In this document: positions 25,553 to 33,834 of the stretch, piece after piece
How positions within the stretch are numbered: position 1 is the stretch's first letter
Layout: every line of letters starts with the position of its first letter
Source of the DNA: Bisbaumannia sp015645095
GTDB taxonomy: Bacteria; Pseudomonadota; Gammaproteobacteria; Pseudomonadales; Halomonadaceae
DNA length: 64,000 nucleotides
Direction of reading: 5' to 3'
NCBI GenBank assembly: GCA_036871055.1
Contig: CP141893.1
Location: 2,914,001 to 2,978,000, forward strand
Notes under the pieces: model-generated
Told to the model about the DNA's origin: nothing
What the model saw: the letters and a program-made list of their open reading frames with translations, nothing else
The model's database searches: none
Position numbers and translations under genes: made by a program

Positions 25553-27325
25553 CTAGGCGTCGTCCAGAACCACTCGAATCCTCTTGCTGGCGGTATTGCC
25601 GGCGGCGTCGGTGGCGATAATCTCCACCTCGGCTTCCTCTGCGCCCTCGGGCAGCTCCAGGGTGGCCTCGAAGGGCCCCCGCGAGGAGTAGCGACTGGAG
25701 AGCGCGCCCGCGATGCGCAGCTCGCGAATGGCGCTCTCGTCCTGGGCAACGCCGCGAATCTGGAAGCGCCGCGAGCCGATACGGTGGAGGCGCTCGCCAC
25801 TGGCCACCTCCTCGAAAAGATCCGCCGCCGGGGTCTGCACCACGATGCGCGGCGGCTGGCGATCCTCACGCTCGGCCGGCGCCTCGATATGCTCGATCTC
25901 CACCACCAGGGGCAGCACCGCCCCCTCCGGCAGATGCGCCTCGGCGCCAATGCCACCTTCGGCATGAGTCAGCACCTCGGGCTCGACCAGGCGCCGCCCC
26001 AGGGCCTCGGCCAGCCGCGCCTGCACCGTACCGGAGGCCCTGTTGACTCGCGTCAATAGGGCCTCGATATCGAGGCGCTCCCGGGAGAAGAGCACCACGT
26101 AGAAATCGGTACCGACGGTGTCATCCAGGCGGGTGTAGAAATCCTCGGTGGGCCCTGGCATCACCAGGGTCTCGCCGCGGGTGAGGATGGCGCTGGTCTG
26201 GCGGCTGCGCGGAAAGAGCTCCACATAGGCGCCGGTGAGGTCACCACCGATCACATAGACGTGGCCATCGTGGGCACTGTCCAGCTCGGCACGAAAGCGA
26301 GTGCCCGACGGATAAGGACGATCCAACCGCCAGGTCAGGTCCCCACGGCGACTGGCCGTCATGGGGCTGCCATCGATATGCAGGAAACGCAGCTCACCCC
26401 CCACATTCGGCACCGCGGGAGGCGTCGGTTCCTGGGGGATGATCTCGAAGGCCTGAACCACGAAACGCGAGAAGTCGTCATAGCGGATCCACGCATAGCC
26501 GTTCTCGCCCCAGTCGGTGCCCCAGCTGTTGATCACGCGAAAGGCGCCACCGAAACGCTGATCGTCATAGCCCACCACCGTCATGGCATGGCCATAGAGA
26601 CTGCGAGGCGCTCGCTCGAGGGTCTGATAGTCCCTCTCGGTCGGTACCCAACGCCCGCCATTGGCGCGAATGGCGCGGCTGTCCAAAAAGCTGTCGGGCA
26701 CCCGCATGCCGATGATCACCGGACGATCCGCGGCCACAGCACGGCGCGTAGGCACATGGATCGCCCGGGCTCCTGCCGCAGACAGGGCGCGCCAGCCTTC
26801 GATACGGTACTCGGCGGCCTGCTGGCGATGGTGAGGCAGAATCGGCTGCGCACAGGTATTGGGGTCATAGGGGAAGTCACGCAACAGCGGCACCCCCTGA
26901 CGCTCCAGAAGGTCGAGGGCATGATGGATCTGGGAACCGGCACTGCAGTCCCCGGCAAGGATCTGGTTGTAGACGTAAGCCGGCGAGAAGACATGGCGAT
27001 CCACCACCTGGCGGGGCGAGAGCTCCTGCACTCGTGCCTCGGCCATGGTACGAGCCGCATAGGCAACGGCCCAGCCAACGCAGCTCCCCTGCTCCCCCTG
27101 ATCCCCCGGGGTCGGGGAGAAGGCCTCGAGGCTGTGACGAGCCGGCAACCCCCGGTAGTTACCCCGGGTCAGGGGCGCCCCCCGGGGCACCTGGCTGTAG
27201 GCGTCCATATCCAGCACCGCCCCGGTGGCCGGCACCCCCGCCCCCCAGGCAGGAGGCAAGCCGCCCCCCAGCAGGACGACAATCATCAGGCCCCACACCA
27301 GGGCATATCGTCTCGAATCTGGCAT
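25553..27325 (-). CDS. Exported papain-like cysteine peptidase with DUF4384-like and Ig-like tail
   Basis: 590 residues. Signal peptide (ALVWGLMIVVLLGGGLPPAWG). C1 papain-fold domain at about residues 40-300 with oxyanion Gln76 and catalytic Cys82 (GDQGEQGSCVGWA), His246 (LYGHAMTVVGYDD) and Asn266 (VINSWGTDWGENGYAWI). A DUF4384-like domain follows (about 335-430: GHVYVIGGDLTGAYVELFP, GTDFYVVLFS), and the C-terminus (about 495-590) is a beta-sandwich like bacterial Ig domains (FEATLELPEGAEEAEVEI). No obvious propeptide. Start 27325 chosen over 27376 because GAGG lies upstream and the signal peptide begins there. Middle gene of the operon. Confidence 0.88.
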   Translation of the reverse strand: MPDSRRYALVWGLMIVVLLGGGLPPAWGAGVPATGAVLDMDAYSQVPRGAPLTRGNYRGLPARHSLEAFSPTPGDQGEQGSCVGWAVAYAARTMAEARVQELSPRQVVDRHVFSPAYVYNQILAGDCSAGSQIHHALDLLERQGVPLLRDFPYDPNTCAQPILPHHRQQAAEYRIEGWRALSAAGARAIHVPTRRAVAADRPVIIGMRVPDSFLDSRAIRANGGRWVPTERDYQTLERAPRSLYGHAMTVVGYDDQRFGGAFRVINSWGTDWGENGYAWIRYDDFSRFVVQAFEIIPQEPTPPAVPNVGGELRFLHIDGSPMTASRRGDLTWRLDRPYPSGTRFRAELDSAHDGHVYVIGGDLTGAYVELFPRSRQTSAILTRGETLVMPGPTEDFYTRLDDTVGTDFYVVLFSRERLDIEALLTRVNRASGTVQARLAEALGRRLVEPEVLTHAEGGIGAEAHLPEGAVLPLVVEIEHIEAPAEREDRQPPRIVVQTPAADLFEEVASGERLHRIGSRRFQIRGVAQDESAIRELRIAGALSSRYSSRGPFEATLELPEGAEEAEVEIIATDAAGNTASKRIRVVLDDA

Positions 27326-27339
27326 GTCCTTGCCTCGTG

Positions 27340-27798
27340 TCAGTGGCCAATCCAGCGACCGGCCTGGAGGGCGCATTGACGCACCCGTTCGGCGCGCTGC
27401 TGGGGATGCCCGTAGATCTGCCAGTTGTGACTGCTATGGCCGCTCATGAATAGCTGGTAGGCCGCCAGGATCTCGTAGGGGTGGGCATGATGCGCCGCCC
27501 AGCAGTCGGCCTCGGCCTCGCGCTGGGCAGGGTAGTGAGCGGGATGCCGCAGATGGTGCCCCAGCGCCACATGCCCATACTCGTGCGCACGGAAGAAGCC
27601 GCAGGCCTGCCCTATCTGCTGACAGTAAACGGGGTTATAGATGATCACCGCCCCATGCGTCGGATCGGGGCGTACCATGGCGATATCGGGAAGGGAAGGA
27701 TCGGCGATCTCAGGTACCCGCACCTGGGCCTGGGTCACCAGGGGAAAACTCAGGCAGCCAACCAGCAGCCAGGTCATCAAGCACTGTTCTGTTGTCAT
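27340..27798 (-). CDS. Small exported HExxH metallopeptidase-like protein
   Basis: 152 residues with a signal peptide (LMTWLLVGCLSFPLVTQA). The zinc motif is HEYGH (His72, Glu73, His76) with a likely third ligand Glu94 in EAEAD (ExxxD spacing as in M48/M78-type gluzincins). The protein is much shorter than M48 enzymes and lacks membrane helices; three Cys in the mature chain could form a disulfide. First gene of the operon; GAGGATAATA ribosome site; 14 bp before the papain-like gene. Enzymatic activity is inferred from the motif only. Confidence 0.8.
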   Translation of the reverse strand: MTTEQCLMTWLLVGCLSFPLVTQAQVRVPEIADPSLPDIAMVRPDPTHGAVIIYNPVYCQQIGQACGFFRAHEYGHVALGHHLRHPAHYPAQREAEADCWAAHHAHPYEILAAYQLFMSGHSSHNWQIYGHPQQRAERVRQCALQAGRWIGH

Positions 27799-27911
27799 TA
27801 TTATCCTCTAGGGCCCCGATGTGGCGGGGCACAGCCATTCCTTCGAGCCACGGCCGTCGATGGCGGAACCTCGAGCATCCCCGAGGGCTTGCTTACAAAA
27901 GCTAGCAAAAC

Positions 27912-27926
27912 GTAAGAGGGTGTAAC
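27912..27926. promoter_or_regulatory. CpxR-like direct repeat upstream of the peptidase operon
   Basis: GTAAG-N5-GTAAC, compared with the CpxR box GTAAA-N5-GTAAA, 8 of 10 specified bases. It is 114 bp upstream of the first operon gene. Short sites like this occur by chance, so this is only suggestive. Confidence 0.25.
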
Positions 27927-27930
27927 AAGT

Positions 27931-27954
27931 CGAGGCGCCAAAAGAGGCGCCTCG
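27931..27954 (-). terminator. Hairpin after the universal stress gene
   Basis: Perfect 9-bp stem CGAGGCGCC/GGCGCCTCG with a 6-base loop, 30 bp after the uspA-type stop. Only a weak T-rich tail (ACTTGTT) follows on the minus strand. Confidence 0.5.
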
Positions 27955-27984
27955 GGTAAACGGCTCAAATGACGATATACGGGC

Positions 27985-28431
27985 CTAATTGACGGTGACC
28001 ACGATGCAGTGGGCGGTATGCCCGACCCGGTGGGAAACGCTGCCGATCACCATGCCCTTGAGGTCACTCATGCCGCGGCTGCCCATGACGATGGCATCCA
28101 CCTTGAGGGCCTCGGCCTCGGCGACGATGGCCTCGGCGGGCCGCCCCCTGGCGATGATCTCATCCACCTCGAGGCCATCGAGCTTCACCGCCGCATAGGC
28201 CTTGTCCAGCACCCGGCGGGCGTCGTCCTCACGCTCCTGGACCAGCTTCTGGATCACCTCCTCGCTGACCGGCATGCCGCTCCCCCCCACCAGCAGGCCG
28301 ATATCGTCCGGCGGCTGCTGGACATTGATCAGGTAGAGCTTGGCCGGCCTGCTGGCCAGCTGTGCCGCCACCTTGAGGGCCTTCTCCGCATGAGCGGAGC
28401 CATCCACGGGTACGAGTATCGACTGGTACAT
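27985..28431 (-). CDS. Universal stress protein, UspA family
   Basis: 148 residues. Start MYQSILVPVDGSAHAEKAL and the ATP-binding signature G-x2-G-x9-G-S in MGSRGMSDLKGMVIGSVSHRV place it in the ATP-binding Usp group. Such proteins help survival under stress, salt and growth arrest. Start 28431 has AGGGG six bases upstream; TTG 28437 is an unlikely alternative. It is 110 bp downstream of the alcohol dehydrogenase on the same strand and could be transcribed with it. Confidence 0.9.
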   Translation of the reverse strand: MYQSILVPVDGSAHAEKALKVAAQLASRPAKLYLINVQQPPDDIGLLVGGSGMPVSEEVIQKLVQEREDDARRVLDKAYAAVKLDGLEVDEIIARGRPAEAIVAEAEALKVDAIVMGSRGMSDLKGMVIGSVSHRVGHTAHCIVVTVN

Positions 28432-28541
28432 GATCAACCCCTGCTGATTAACGACAGCGCCGGCGGCGCCTTCCTGTCTCGAAGGGCACCCGGGGCGCCC
28501 TTCTCGCTACCACTAGCGTAGGCAATCGGCCAGCGTTTGGC

Positions 28542-29624
28542 TTAACTGGCCTTAACCGCCACCTTGAGCACGCCGTCCCGCTGATGGGAGAAGAGGTCAT
28601 AGGCCTCGACGATGTTTTCCAGGGCGTAGCGGTGGGTGACCATGGGTCCCAGGTCGATGCGGCCACTATCGATGATCTGCATCAGCCGGCGCATGCGTTC
28701 CTTGCCACCGGGGCACAGGGAGGTGACGATCTTGTGATCCCCCAGGCCGGCACAGAAGGCGTCCAGGGGAATCGTCAGGTCGCCGGAGTAGACCCCCAGG
28801 CTAGACAGGGTGCCACCGGGCTTGAGCACCCGCAGCGCCGCCTCGAAGGTGGACTGCAGGCCCAGCGCCTCGATGGAGGCATCCACGCCACGCCCCCCGG
28901 TGAGCTTGAGGATCTCCGCGACCACATCCACCTTGCGGAAATCGATCACCACATCGGCGCCCAGTTGCTTGGCCATCTCCAGGCGCTCATCGACGCCATC
29001 CACGGCGATGATCAGGCCGGCACCGCGCAGCCGCGCGCCGGCGGTGGCACACAGGCCGATGGGGCCCTGGGCGAAGACCGCCACCGTATCGCCGATCTTG
29101 ATATTGGCCGACTCGGCCCCGGCGAAGCCGGTGGACATGATGTCCGGGCACATCAGCACCTGCTCGTCGCTGAGCCCATCCGGCACCGGCGACAGGTTGG
29201 CCTGGGCATCCGGCACCCGCAGGTACTCGGCCTGGGCACCGTCGATGGTATTGCCGAAGCGCCAGCCGCCCATGGGTTTGTAGCCGTGATGGTGATGATG
29301 GCCGCCATCCTGGGCGCTGCAGCCGTCCTGGCAGGCGTAGGAGGTAAAACTGGGGCAGATGGCCCCGGCGATCACCCGCTGCCCCTCCTGGTAACCCTGT
29401 ACGTTGGCCCCCAGCTTCTCGATCACCCCCACCGGTTCGTGGCCGATGGTCAGCCCCTTCTCCACCGGGTACTCGCCCTTGAGGATATGCACGTCGGTGC
29501 CGCAGATGGTGGTGGTGGTCACCCGGATCAGGGCGTCGTTGGGACCAATCTCGGGAATCGGCTTGTCATCGATCTCGATGCGGCCGGGTTCGACGAAGAT
29601 GGCGGCTTTCATCATGGCAGGCAT
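28542..29624 (-). CDS. Zinc-dependent alcohol dehydrogenase with natural His5 loop
   Basis: 360-residue medium-chain dehydrogenase/reductase. Catalytic zinc ligands are Cys in TTICGTDVH, the His-Glu pair in IGHEP, and the later CPDIM position; the Rossmann motif is AQGPIGLCATAGARLRGAG. The structural-zinc loop, usually four Cys, is replaced by ACQDGCSAQDGGHHHHHGYK (residues about 97-116), with a run of five His. Close in layout to CbADH/TbADH-like dehydrogenases that also lack structural zinc. Likely oxidises short alcohols or reduces carbonyls. AAGGAG ribosome site. Confidence 0.9.
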   Translation of the reverse strand: MPAMMKAAIFVEPGRIEIDDKPIPEIGPNDALIRVTTTTICGTDVHILKGEYPVEKGLTIGHEPVGVIEKLGANVQGYQEGQRVIAGAICPSFTSYACQDGCSAQDGGHHHHHGYKPMGGWRFGNTIDGAQAEYLRVPDAQANLSPVPDGLSDEQVLMCPDIMSTGFAGAESANIKIGDTVAVFAQGPIGLCATAGARLRGAGLIIAVDGVDERLEMAKQLGADVVIDFRKVDVVAEILKLTGGRGVDASIEALGLQSTFEAALRVLKPGGTLSSLGVYSGDLTIPLDAFCAGLGDHKIVTSLCPGGKERMRRLMQIIDSGRIDLGPMVTHRYALENIVEAYDLFSHQRDGVLKVAVKAS

Positions 29625-29906
29625 GGGGCTCTCCTTGGCAGAGTCAGCGGTAACCGTGGGGCCATATCCACTTCAGTTCAGCACAAGAACCGCCCGGGCG
29701 AGTTGAGCTGGGTCAAGCTTTGCCACGAAGCCTCCTTCCCATCGAAGCGGCGTGCCTCAGGGCTCCCCCCGGCGCATGGCAGGCCGCGTGGCCAGGGGCG
29801 CGGCCCCTTCGCTCACCACCACATCGACCGCCGGCGCCTTATCCCTGCAACTTAGCCAGGACTCGGCCGGTGCGGGCCTCGGGGAAGCCAGGCGGCAAGG
29901 CCGGGG

Positions 29907-30227
29907 CTATTGGCCCGCGCCCAGGGTCAGGCGCAGGGCCTGCAGGCCCTGCAGCTCCATGCGCACTTCATCGGAGAAGATCGGGTGTCCATCGAGGCGG
30001 ATCATCAATCCCGCCTCGGCGCCCCGGTAGCCGAGCGTGGCGGTGACGGTGGACTGGGTCCGCAGCGGCGCCAGGGGCTCGTAATCGATTCTCTTCACCT
30101 CCAGGGCCTCCAGGCCATAGGCATCCAGCTGCTCGGCCACGGCCTGCTTGACCACGACGCCGTAATAGAAATAGAGCCCGCCATAGGCGAGGCCCGCCAC
30201 CACGATCAGGGTAAAGAGTCGGCCCAT
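29907..30227 (-). CDS. Small membrane-anchored protein of unknown function
   Basis: 106 residues: one N-terminal transmembrane segment or signal anchor (LFTLIVVAGLAYGGLYFYYG), then a soluble region with KRIDYEPLAPLRTQSTVTATLGY and LMIRLDGHPIFSDEVRMELQG. AAGGAG ribosome site supports it as a gene. No family recognised; the region may be a small beta-sheet domain facing the periplasm. The 282 bp on its downstream side (29625-29906) contain no gene that I can support, only the promoter side of the alcohol dehydrogenase gene. Confidence 0.65.
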   Translation of the reverse strand: MGRLFTLIVVAGLAYGGLYFYYGVVVKQAVAEQLDAYGLEALEVKRIDYEPLAPLRTQSTVTATLGYRGAEAGLMIRLDGHPIFSDEVRMELQGLQALRLTLGAGQ

Positions 30228-30269
30228 CGGGATCTCCTTGTCGGGCTGCAGCGCCGGAGGCGTCCGACG

Positions 30270-31163
30270 CTAATTCATCAAAGGTTGGCGCCGTTCGGCG
30301 AGAAAGTCCACGAAGCAGCGCAGCGCCGGCGAGCCGTGCCGCCGCCGGGGGTAGACGAGGTAGATGCCGGCCCGGAAGTCGATGGCCTCATCGAACAGCG
30401 ACACCAGGCGTCCATCGGCCAGCGCCCGGGCCACCATGAAACGCGGCAGCAGGGTCAGCCCCACCCCGGCGATGGCCAGATCGCGACACAGGGGCCCGCT
30501 GTTGACGCTGAGGTTGCCACCCACGGTCACCACCCGGGAGCGCCTGCCCTCGCGAAAGGGCCAGCGGTTGCCATAGCCGGCCACCGTGTCCACCAGGCAG
30601 TTGTGGTGCTTCAACTCCCGCCAGTGGTCGGGGTGGCCGTGGCGCGCCAGGTAGGCCGGGCTGGCCACCAGCGCCAGGCACATCTCGGCCAGGCGCCGGG
30701 CGATCAGCGAGGAGTCGTCGAGGTGGCCGACACGAATCGCCAGGTCAAACCCCTCGGCCACCAGATCCACCACCCGGTCGAGCACCGTCAGCTCCAGGCG
30801 GATCCGCGGATAGCGGGCCAGGAAGGCCGGTAGCAGCGCCTGCAGCCAGGCCCGGCTCACATAGGGCGGCGCCGTGACCCGCAGCAGTCCCTCCGGTTCG
30901 CCCTGGCGCCGCTCCGCCAGGTCCTTGAGCTCCGCCACCCCAGCCACCAGGGGCTGGATGCGCTCCAGGTAGAAGCGCCCCTCCGGGGTCAGCGACAGTC
31001 GCCGGGTGGTGCGCCGCAGCAGTTGGGTGCCCAGCCAGTCCTCCAGCTCCATGACGCTACGGCTGACCGCCGAAGTGGAAAGCCCCAGGGCCCGCGCCGC
31101 GGGGGCGAACCCCCGATGCTCCACCACCGCCAGAAAGACCCGCATCGCCTTCAGCGTATCCAT
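30270..31163 (-). CDS. LysR-family transcriptional regulator
   Basis: 297 residues. N-terminal helix-turn-helix FAPAARALGLSTSAVSRSVM (residues about 18-37) and a type 2 effector-binding domain ('RIRLELTVLDRVVDLVAEGFDLAIRVGHL' region). Divergent from the cupin gene with 104 bp between starts and a symmetric site in the gap, the standard arrangement for a LysR regulator and its target. Effector unknown; belongs to the same broad CrgA-like subgroup as the first LysR gene. Confidence 0.9.
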   Translation of the reverse strand: MDTLKAMRVFLAVVEHRGFAPAARALGLSTSAVSRSVMELEDWLGTQLLRRTTRRLSLTPEGRFYLERIQPLVAGVAELKDLAERRQGEPEGLLRVTAPPYVSRAWLQALLPAFLARYPRIRLELTVLDRVVDLVAEGFDLAIRVGHLDDSSLIARRLAEMCLALVASPAYLARHGHPDHWRELKHHNCLVDTVAGYGNRWPFREGRRSRVVTVGGNLSVNSGPLCRDLAIAGVGLTLLPRFMVARALADGRLVSLFDEAIDFRAGIYLVYPRRRHGSPALRCFVDFLAERRQPLMN

Positions 31164-31183
31164 GCCAGCGCCCCATTCTTCGG

Positions 31184-31213
31184 GATAATGATTTCTAAAA
31201 TAGCACCATTATC
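31184..31213. promoter_or_regulatory. Inverted repeat GATAATG-N16-CATTATC, likely LysR operator
   Basis: Perfect 7-base arms (31184-31190 and 31207-31213) with 16-bp spacing in the only gap between the divergent LysR and cupin genes. Arms and spacing fit LysR dimer-of-dimers binding. The arm resembles a Fur half-site, but the spacing does not. Confidence 0.5.
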
Positions 31214-31267
31214 ACTTCACAAGCGCTGACCTAGGCTGAGGGTAAGCGACCTCAGGAGGCGACGCCC

Positions 31268-31705
31268 ATGACTCCCACGACCACCATCATCTCCCCCCAG
31301 GACAGCCCGGAACGCCTCAGCGTACTGGGCACCCATATCGAGCCGCTGATCGGCGACGGCGCCGGCTACCACATCACCCTGCAGTCCGGAGCAGAAGGCG
31401 CCGGGCCCCCGCCCCACGCCCACGACTGGGACGAGGCCTTCTTTATCCTCGATGGCGAGGTGCAACTGAGCTGCGACGGCCGGACCCACCACTGCTCGCC
31501 CGGCACCTTCGTCCATGTGCCCGCCGGCCGGGTGCATGCCTTCCGCTATGGCCCGGGCGGTGGCCGCATGCTGGAGATCACCGGCAGCGCCAGCCAGGCG
31601 ATCGCGCTGTTTCGTGAGCTGAGCGACGCCCTGCCAGCGGAGCGTCCCGACCCGGCGCGGATCGCCGCCATCTTCGACCGTCACGGCGTGGCCCTGGGCC
31701 CCTGA
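31268..31705 (+). CDS. Cupin-domain protein
   Basis: 145 residues with one cupin barrel. Metal-binding motif 1 is PPPHAHDWDEAFFILDGEV (His, His and Glu ligands) and motif 2 is HVPAGRVHAF. The shape is like small quercetinase-like or sugar-binding cupins, but the substrate cannot be named. It has AGGAGG eight bases before the start. Likely the regulated partner of the divergent LysR gene. Confidence 0.85.
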   Translation: MTPTTTIISPQDSPERLSVLGTHIEPLIGDGAGYHITLQSGAEGAGPPPHAHDWDEAFFILDGEVQLSCDGRTHHCSPGTFVHVPAGRVHAFRYGPGGGRMLEITGSASQAIALFRELSDALPAERPDPARIAAIFDRHGVALGP

Positions 31706-31830
31706 TCCTTGCGCATCCCCCCGGATCAGCCCCACTCTCGGCCCCTTCCCGGCTCGCCGACCCGGCAGCGATAAACTAACTTCACTGCATGGGTCGGCCG
31801 CATCGACCGAGCCGAGCGGGAGGCAAGACC

Positions 31831-33834
31831 ATGCGCTGGAAATGGATGCTAGTGGCACTCCTGGCCGTGGCGCTGTTGCTGGTGGCACGCCACTACCCCT
31901 CGCCCCCACCGCCGCCGGACCTCGGCGGCCCCACCGCCGACTGGCCCCACTACGGCCAGAATCTGGCCGGGCAGCGCTACTCGCCCCTCGACCAGATCCG
32001 CGTCGATAACGTCGCCCACCTGGAGGAGGCCTGGCGCTACCACCACGGCGACTTCTCCGCCGGCGAGGCCGGCCAGACCCGCACCTCCCTGCAGGTCACC
32101 CCCCTGGTGGTCGGCGAACGGCTGATCTTCTGCACCCCCTACAACCGGGTCATCGCCCTGCATCCCGAGACCGGCGAGGAGTTGTGGGCCTTCGACCCCG
32201 AGCTCCAGTTGCGCGAGCTGCACGGCGCCTACCCGATGATCTGCCGCGGCGTGGCCTACTGGGAAGACACCGCGGTCCCCCCCGGCACCGAGTGCCGGGA
32301 GCGGATCTTCACCGGCACCCAGGATTCCGAACTGATCGCCCTGGACGCCGCCACCGGCCGCCCCTGCATGGACTTCGGCGAGAACGGCCGCCTGGCCCTG
32401 CGCGAGGGGCTCGGCGACGACATCCCCGCCTGGGAGTACTACGTCACCTCCGCGCCCCTGGTGGTGGACGACCTGGTGGTGGTCGGCGCCCTGGTCGCCG
32501 ACAACGTGCGCGCCAACGCCCCGCCGGGGGTGGTGCGCGCCTTCGACGCCCGCCGCGGTGAGCTGGCCTGGGCCTGGGACCCGCTCCCGCCGCTCCATCC
32601 GCCCACGCCCATGGAAGGCCCCTATCGCCGCGCCACCGCCAATGTCTGGGCGCCCATGAGCGCCGATGCCGAGCGCGGCCTGCTCTTCGTGCCCACCGGC
32701 AATGCCCCACCGGACTACTTCGGCGGCCAGCGCCAAGGGCTCGACTACTACGCCTCCTCGGTGGTCGCCCTGCACACCCGGAGCGAGGCCGCCGGCCAGG
32801 TGGCCTGGCGCTTCCAGACCGTCTACCACGACCTCTGGGACTACGATATCGGCGCCCAGCCCTCGCTGCTCGAGCTCGATACCGCCGATGGCCCGGTACC
32901 GGCGGTGGTGGTCAGCACCAAGATGGGCCATGTCTTCGTGCTGCACCGGGAGACCGGCGAGCCCCTCCACCCGATCGAGGAACGGCCGGTGCCCCAGGGC
33001 CCGGTGCCCGGCGACTGGCTCGCCCCCACCCAGCCCTTCCCGGTCAAGCCGCCGAGCCTCTTCCCGCCGGCGCTCGGCCCCGAGGACGCCTGGGGCTTCA
33101 CCTTCTGGGACCGCGGCCACTGCCGCCGACAGATCGAAGCGCGCCGCTCCGAGGGCCTCTTCACCCCGCCGAGCCTCGAGGGCACGGTGGTCTACCCCGC
33201 CGCCACCGGCGGCATCAACTGGGGCGGCGGCGCCTTCGACCCCGCCGCCAACCTGATGGTGGTCAACCAGTCGCGGATCCCCACCGCGGTGCAGCTGATT
33301 CCCCGGGAGGAATTCGAGGCCCTGCCCGAGGAGGAACGACGCATCGACGCCGGCGGCCTGGCCAATGCCAACCGCCTCTACGGCGAGATGCGCGGCACCC
33401 CCTATGCGGTCAGCGTGGAGCTGCTGCGCTCGCCCTTCGGCGCCCCCTGCAGTGCCCCGCCCTGGGGCACCCTCACCGCCGTGGACCTGGCGGCCGGCGA
33501 GATCCGCTGGGAGGTGCCGCTGGGTTCCCTGCGCGGCCTGGCGCCCTGGCCGCTGTGGTTCGAATGGGGCGTGCCCAATATCGGCGGCCCCATCGTCACC
33601 GCCGGCGGCCTGGTGTTTATCGCCGCCACCCCGGACAACTACCTGCGCGCCTTCGACCTGGCCACCGGCGAGCGGCTGTGGCGCACCCGCCTGCCCTACT
33701 CCGCCCACGCCACCCCGCTGACCTACCGGCTGGGCCCCGAGCGGCGCCAGTTCCTGGTGGTGGCCGCCGGCGGCCATGTGCTCTCCGACCCCGGTGACGC
33801 CATCGTCGCCTATGCCCTGCCGGAGGCCCGATGA
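31831..33834 (+). CDS. PQQ-dependent quinoprotein dehydrogenase (glucose/quinate type)
   Basis: 667 residues. N-terminal signal anchor (WMLVALLAVALLLVARHYP) then an eight-bladed PQQ propeller beginning DWPHYGQNLAGQRYSPLDQI. Characteristic propeller motifs include GGDT-like turn AGQVAWRFQTVYHDLWDYDIGAQPSLLEL region (quoted in part) and GINWGGGAFDPAANLMVV. It belongs to the Gcd/QuiA group that passes electrons to ubiquinone from the periplasm. It lacks the five-helix N-terminal membrane domain of E. coli Gcd (about 800 residues), so it keeps only one anchor. Start 31831 is preceded by GGAGG. ATGA overlap with the next gene shows translational coupling. Confidence 0.88.
   Translation: MRWKWMLVALLAVALLLVARHYPSPPPPPDLGGPTADWPHYGQNLAGQRYSPLDQIRVDNVAHLEEAWRYHHGDFSAGEAGQTRTSLQVTPLVVGERLIFCTPYNRVIALHPETGEELWAFDPELQLRELHGAYPMICRGVAYWEDTAVPPGTECRERIFTGTQDSELIALDAATGRPCMDFGENGRLALREGLGDDIPAWEYYVTSAPLVVDDLVVVGALVADNVRANAPPGVVRAFDARRGELAWAWDPLPPLHPPTPMEGPYRRATANVWAPMSADAERGLLFVPTGNAPPDYFGGQRQGLDYYASSVVALHTRSEAAGQVAWRFQTVYHDLWDYDIGAQPSLLELDTADGPVPAVVVSTKMGHVFVLHRETGEPLHPIEERPVPQGPVPGDWLAPTQPFPVKPPSLFPPALGPEDAWGFTFWDRGHCRRQIEARRSEGLFTPPSLEGTVVYPAATGGINWGGGAFDPAANLMVVNQSRIPTAVQLIPREEFEALPEEERRIDAGGLANANRLYGEMRGTPYAVSVELLRSPFGAPCSAPPWGTLTAVDLAAGEIRWEVPLGSLRGLAPWPLWFEWGVPNIGGPIVTAGGLVFIAATPDNYLRAFDLATGERLWRTRLPYSAHATPLTYRLGPERRQFLVVAAGGHVLSDPGDAIVAYALPEAR

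Noticed and set aside
29250..29330. Five consecutive His as a sign of a cloning tag or contamination
   Set aside because: It lies inside a normal dehydrogenase gene with native flanking codons and genome context, so it is a natural loop.
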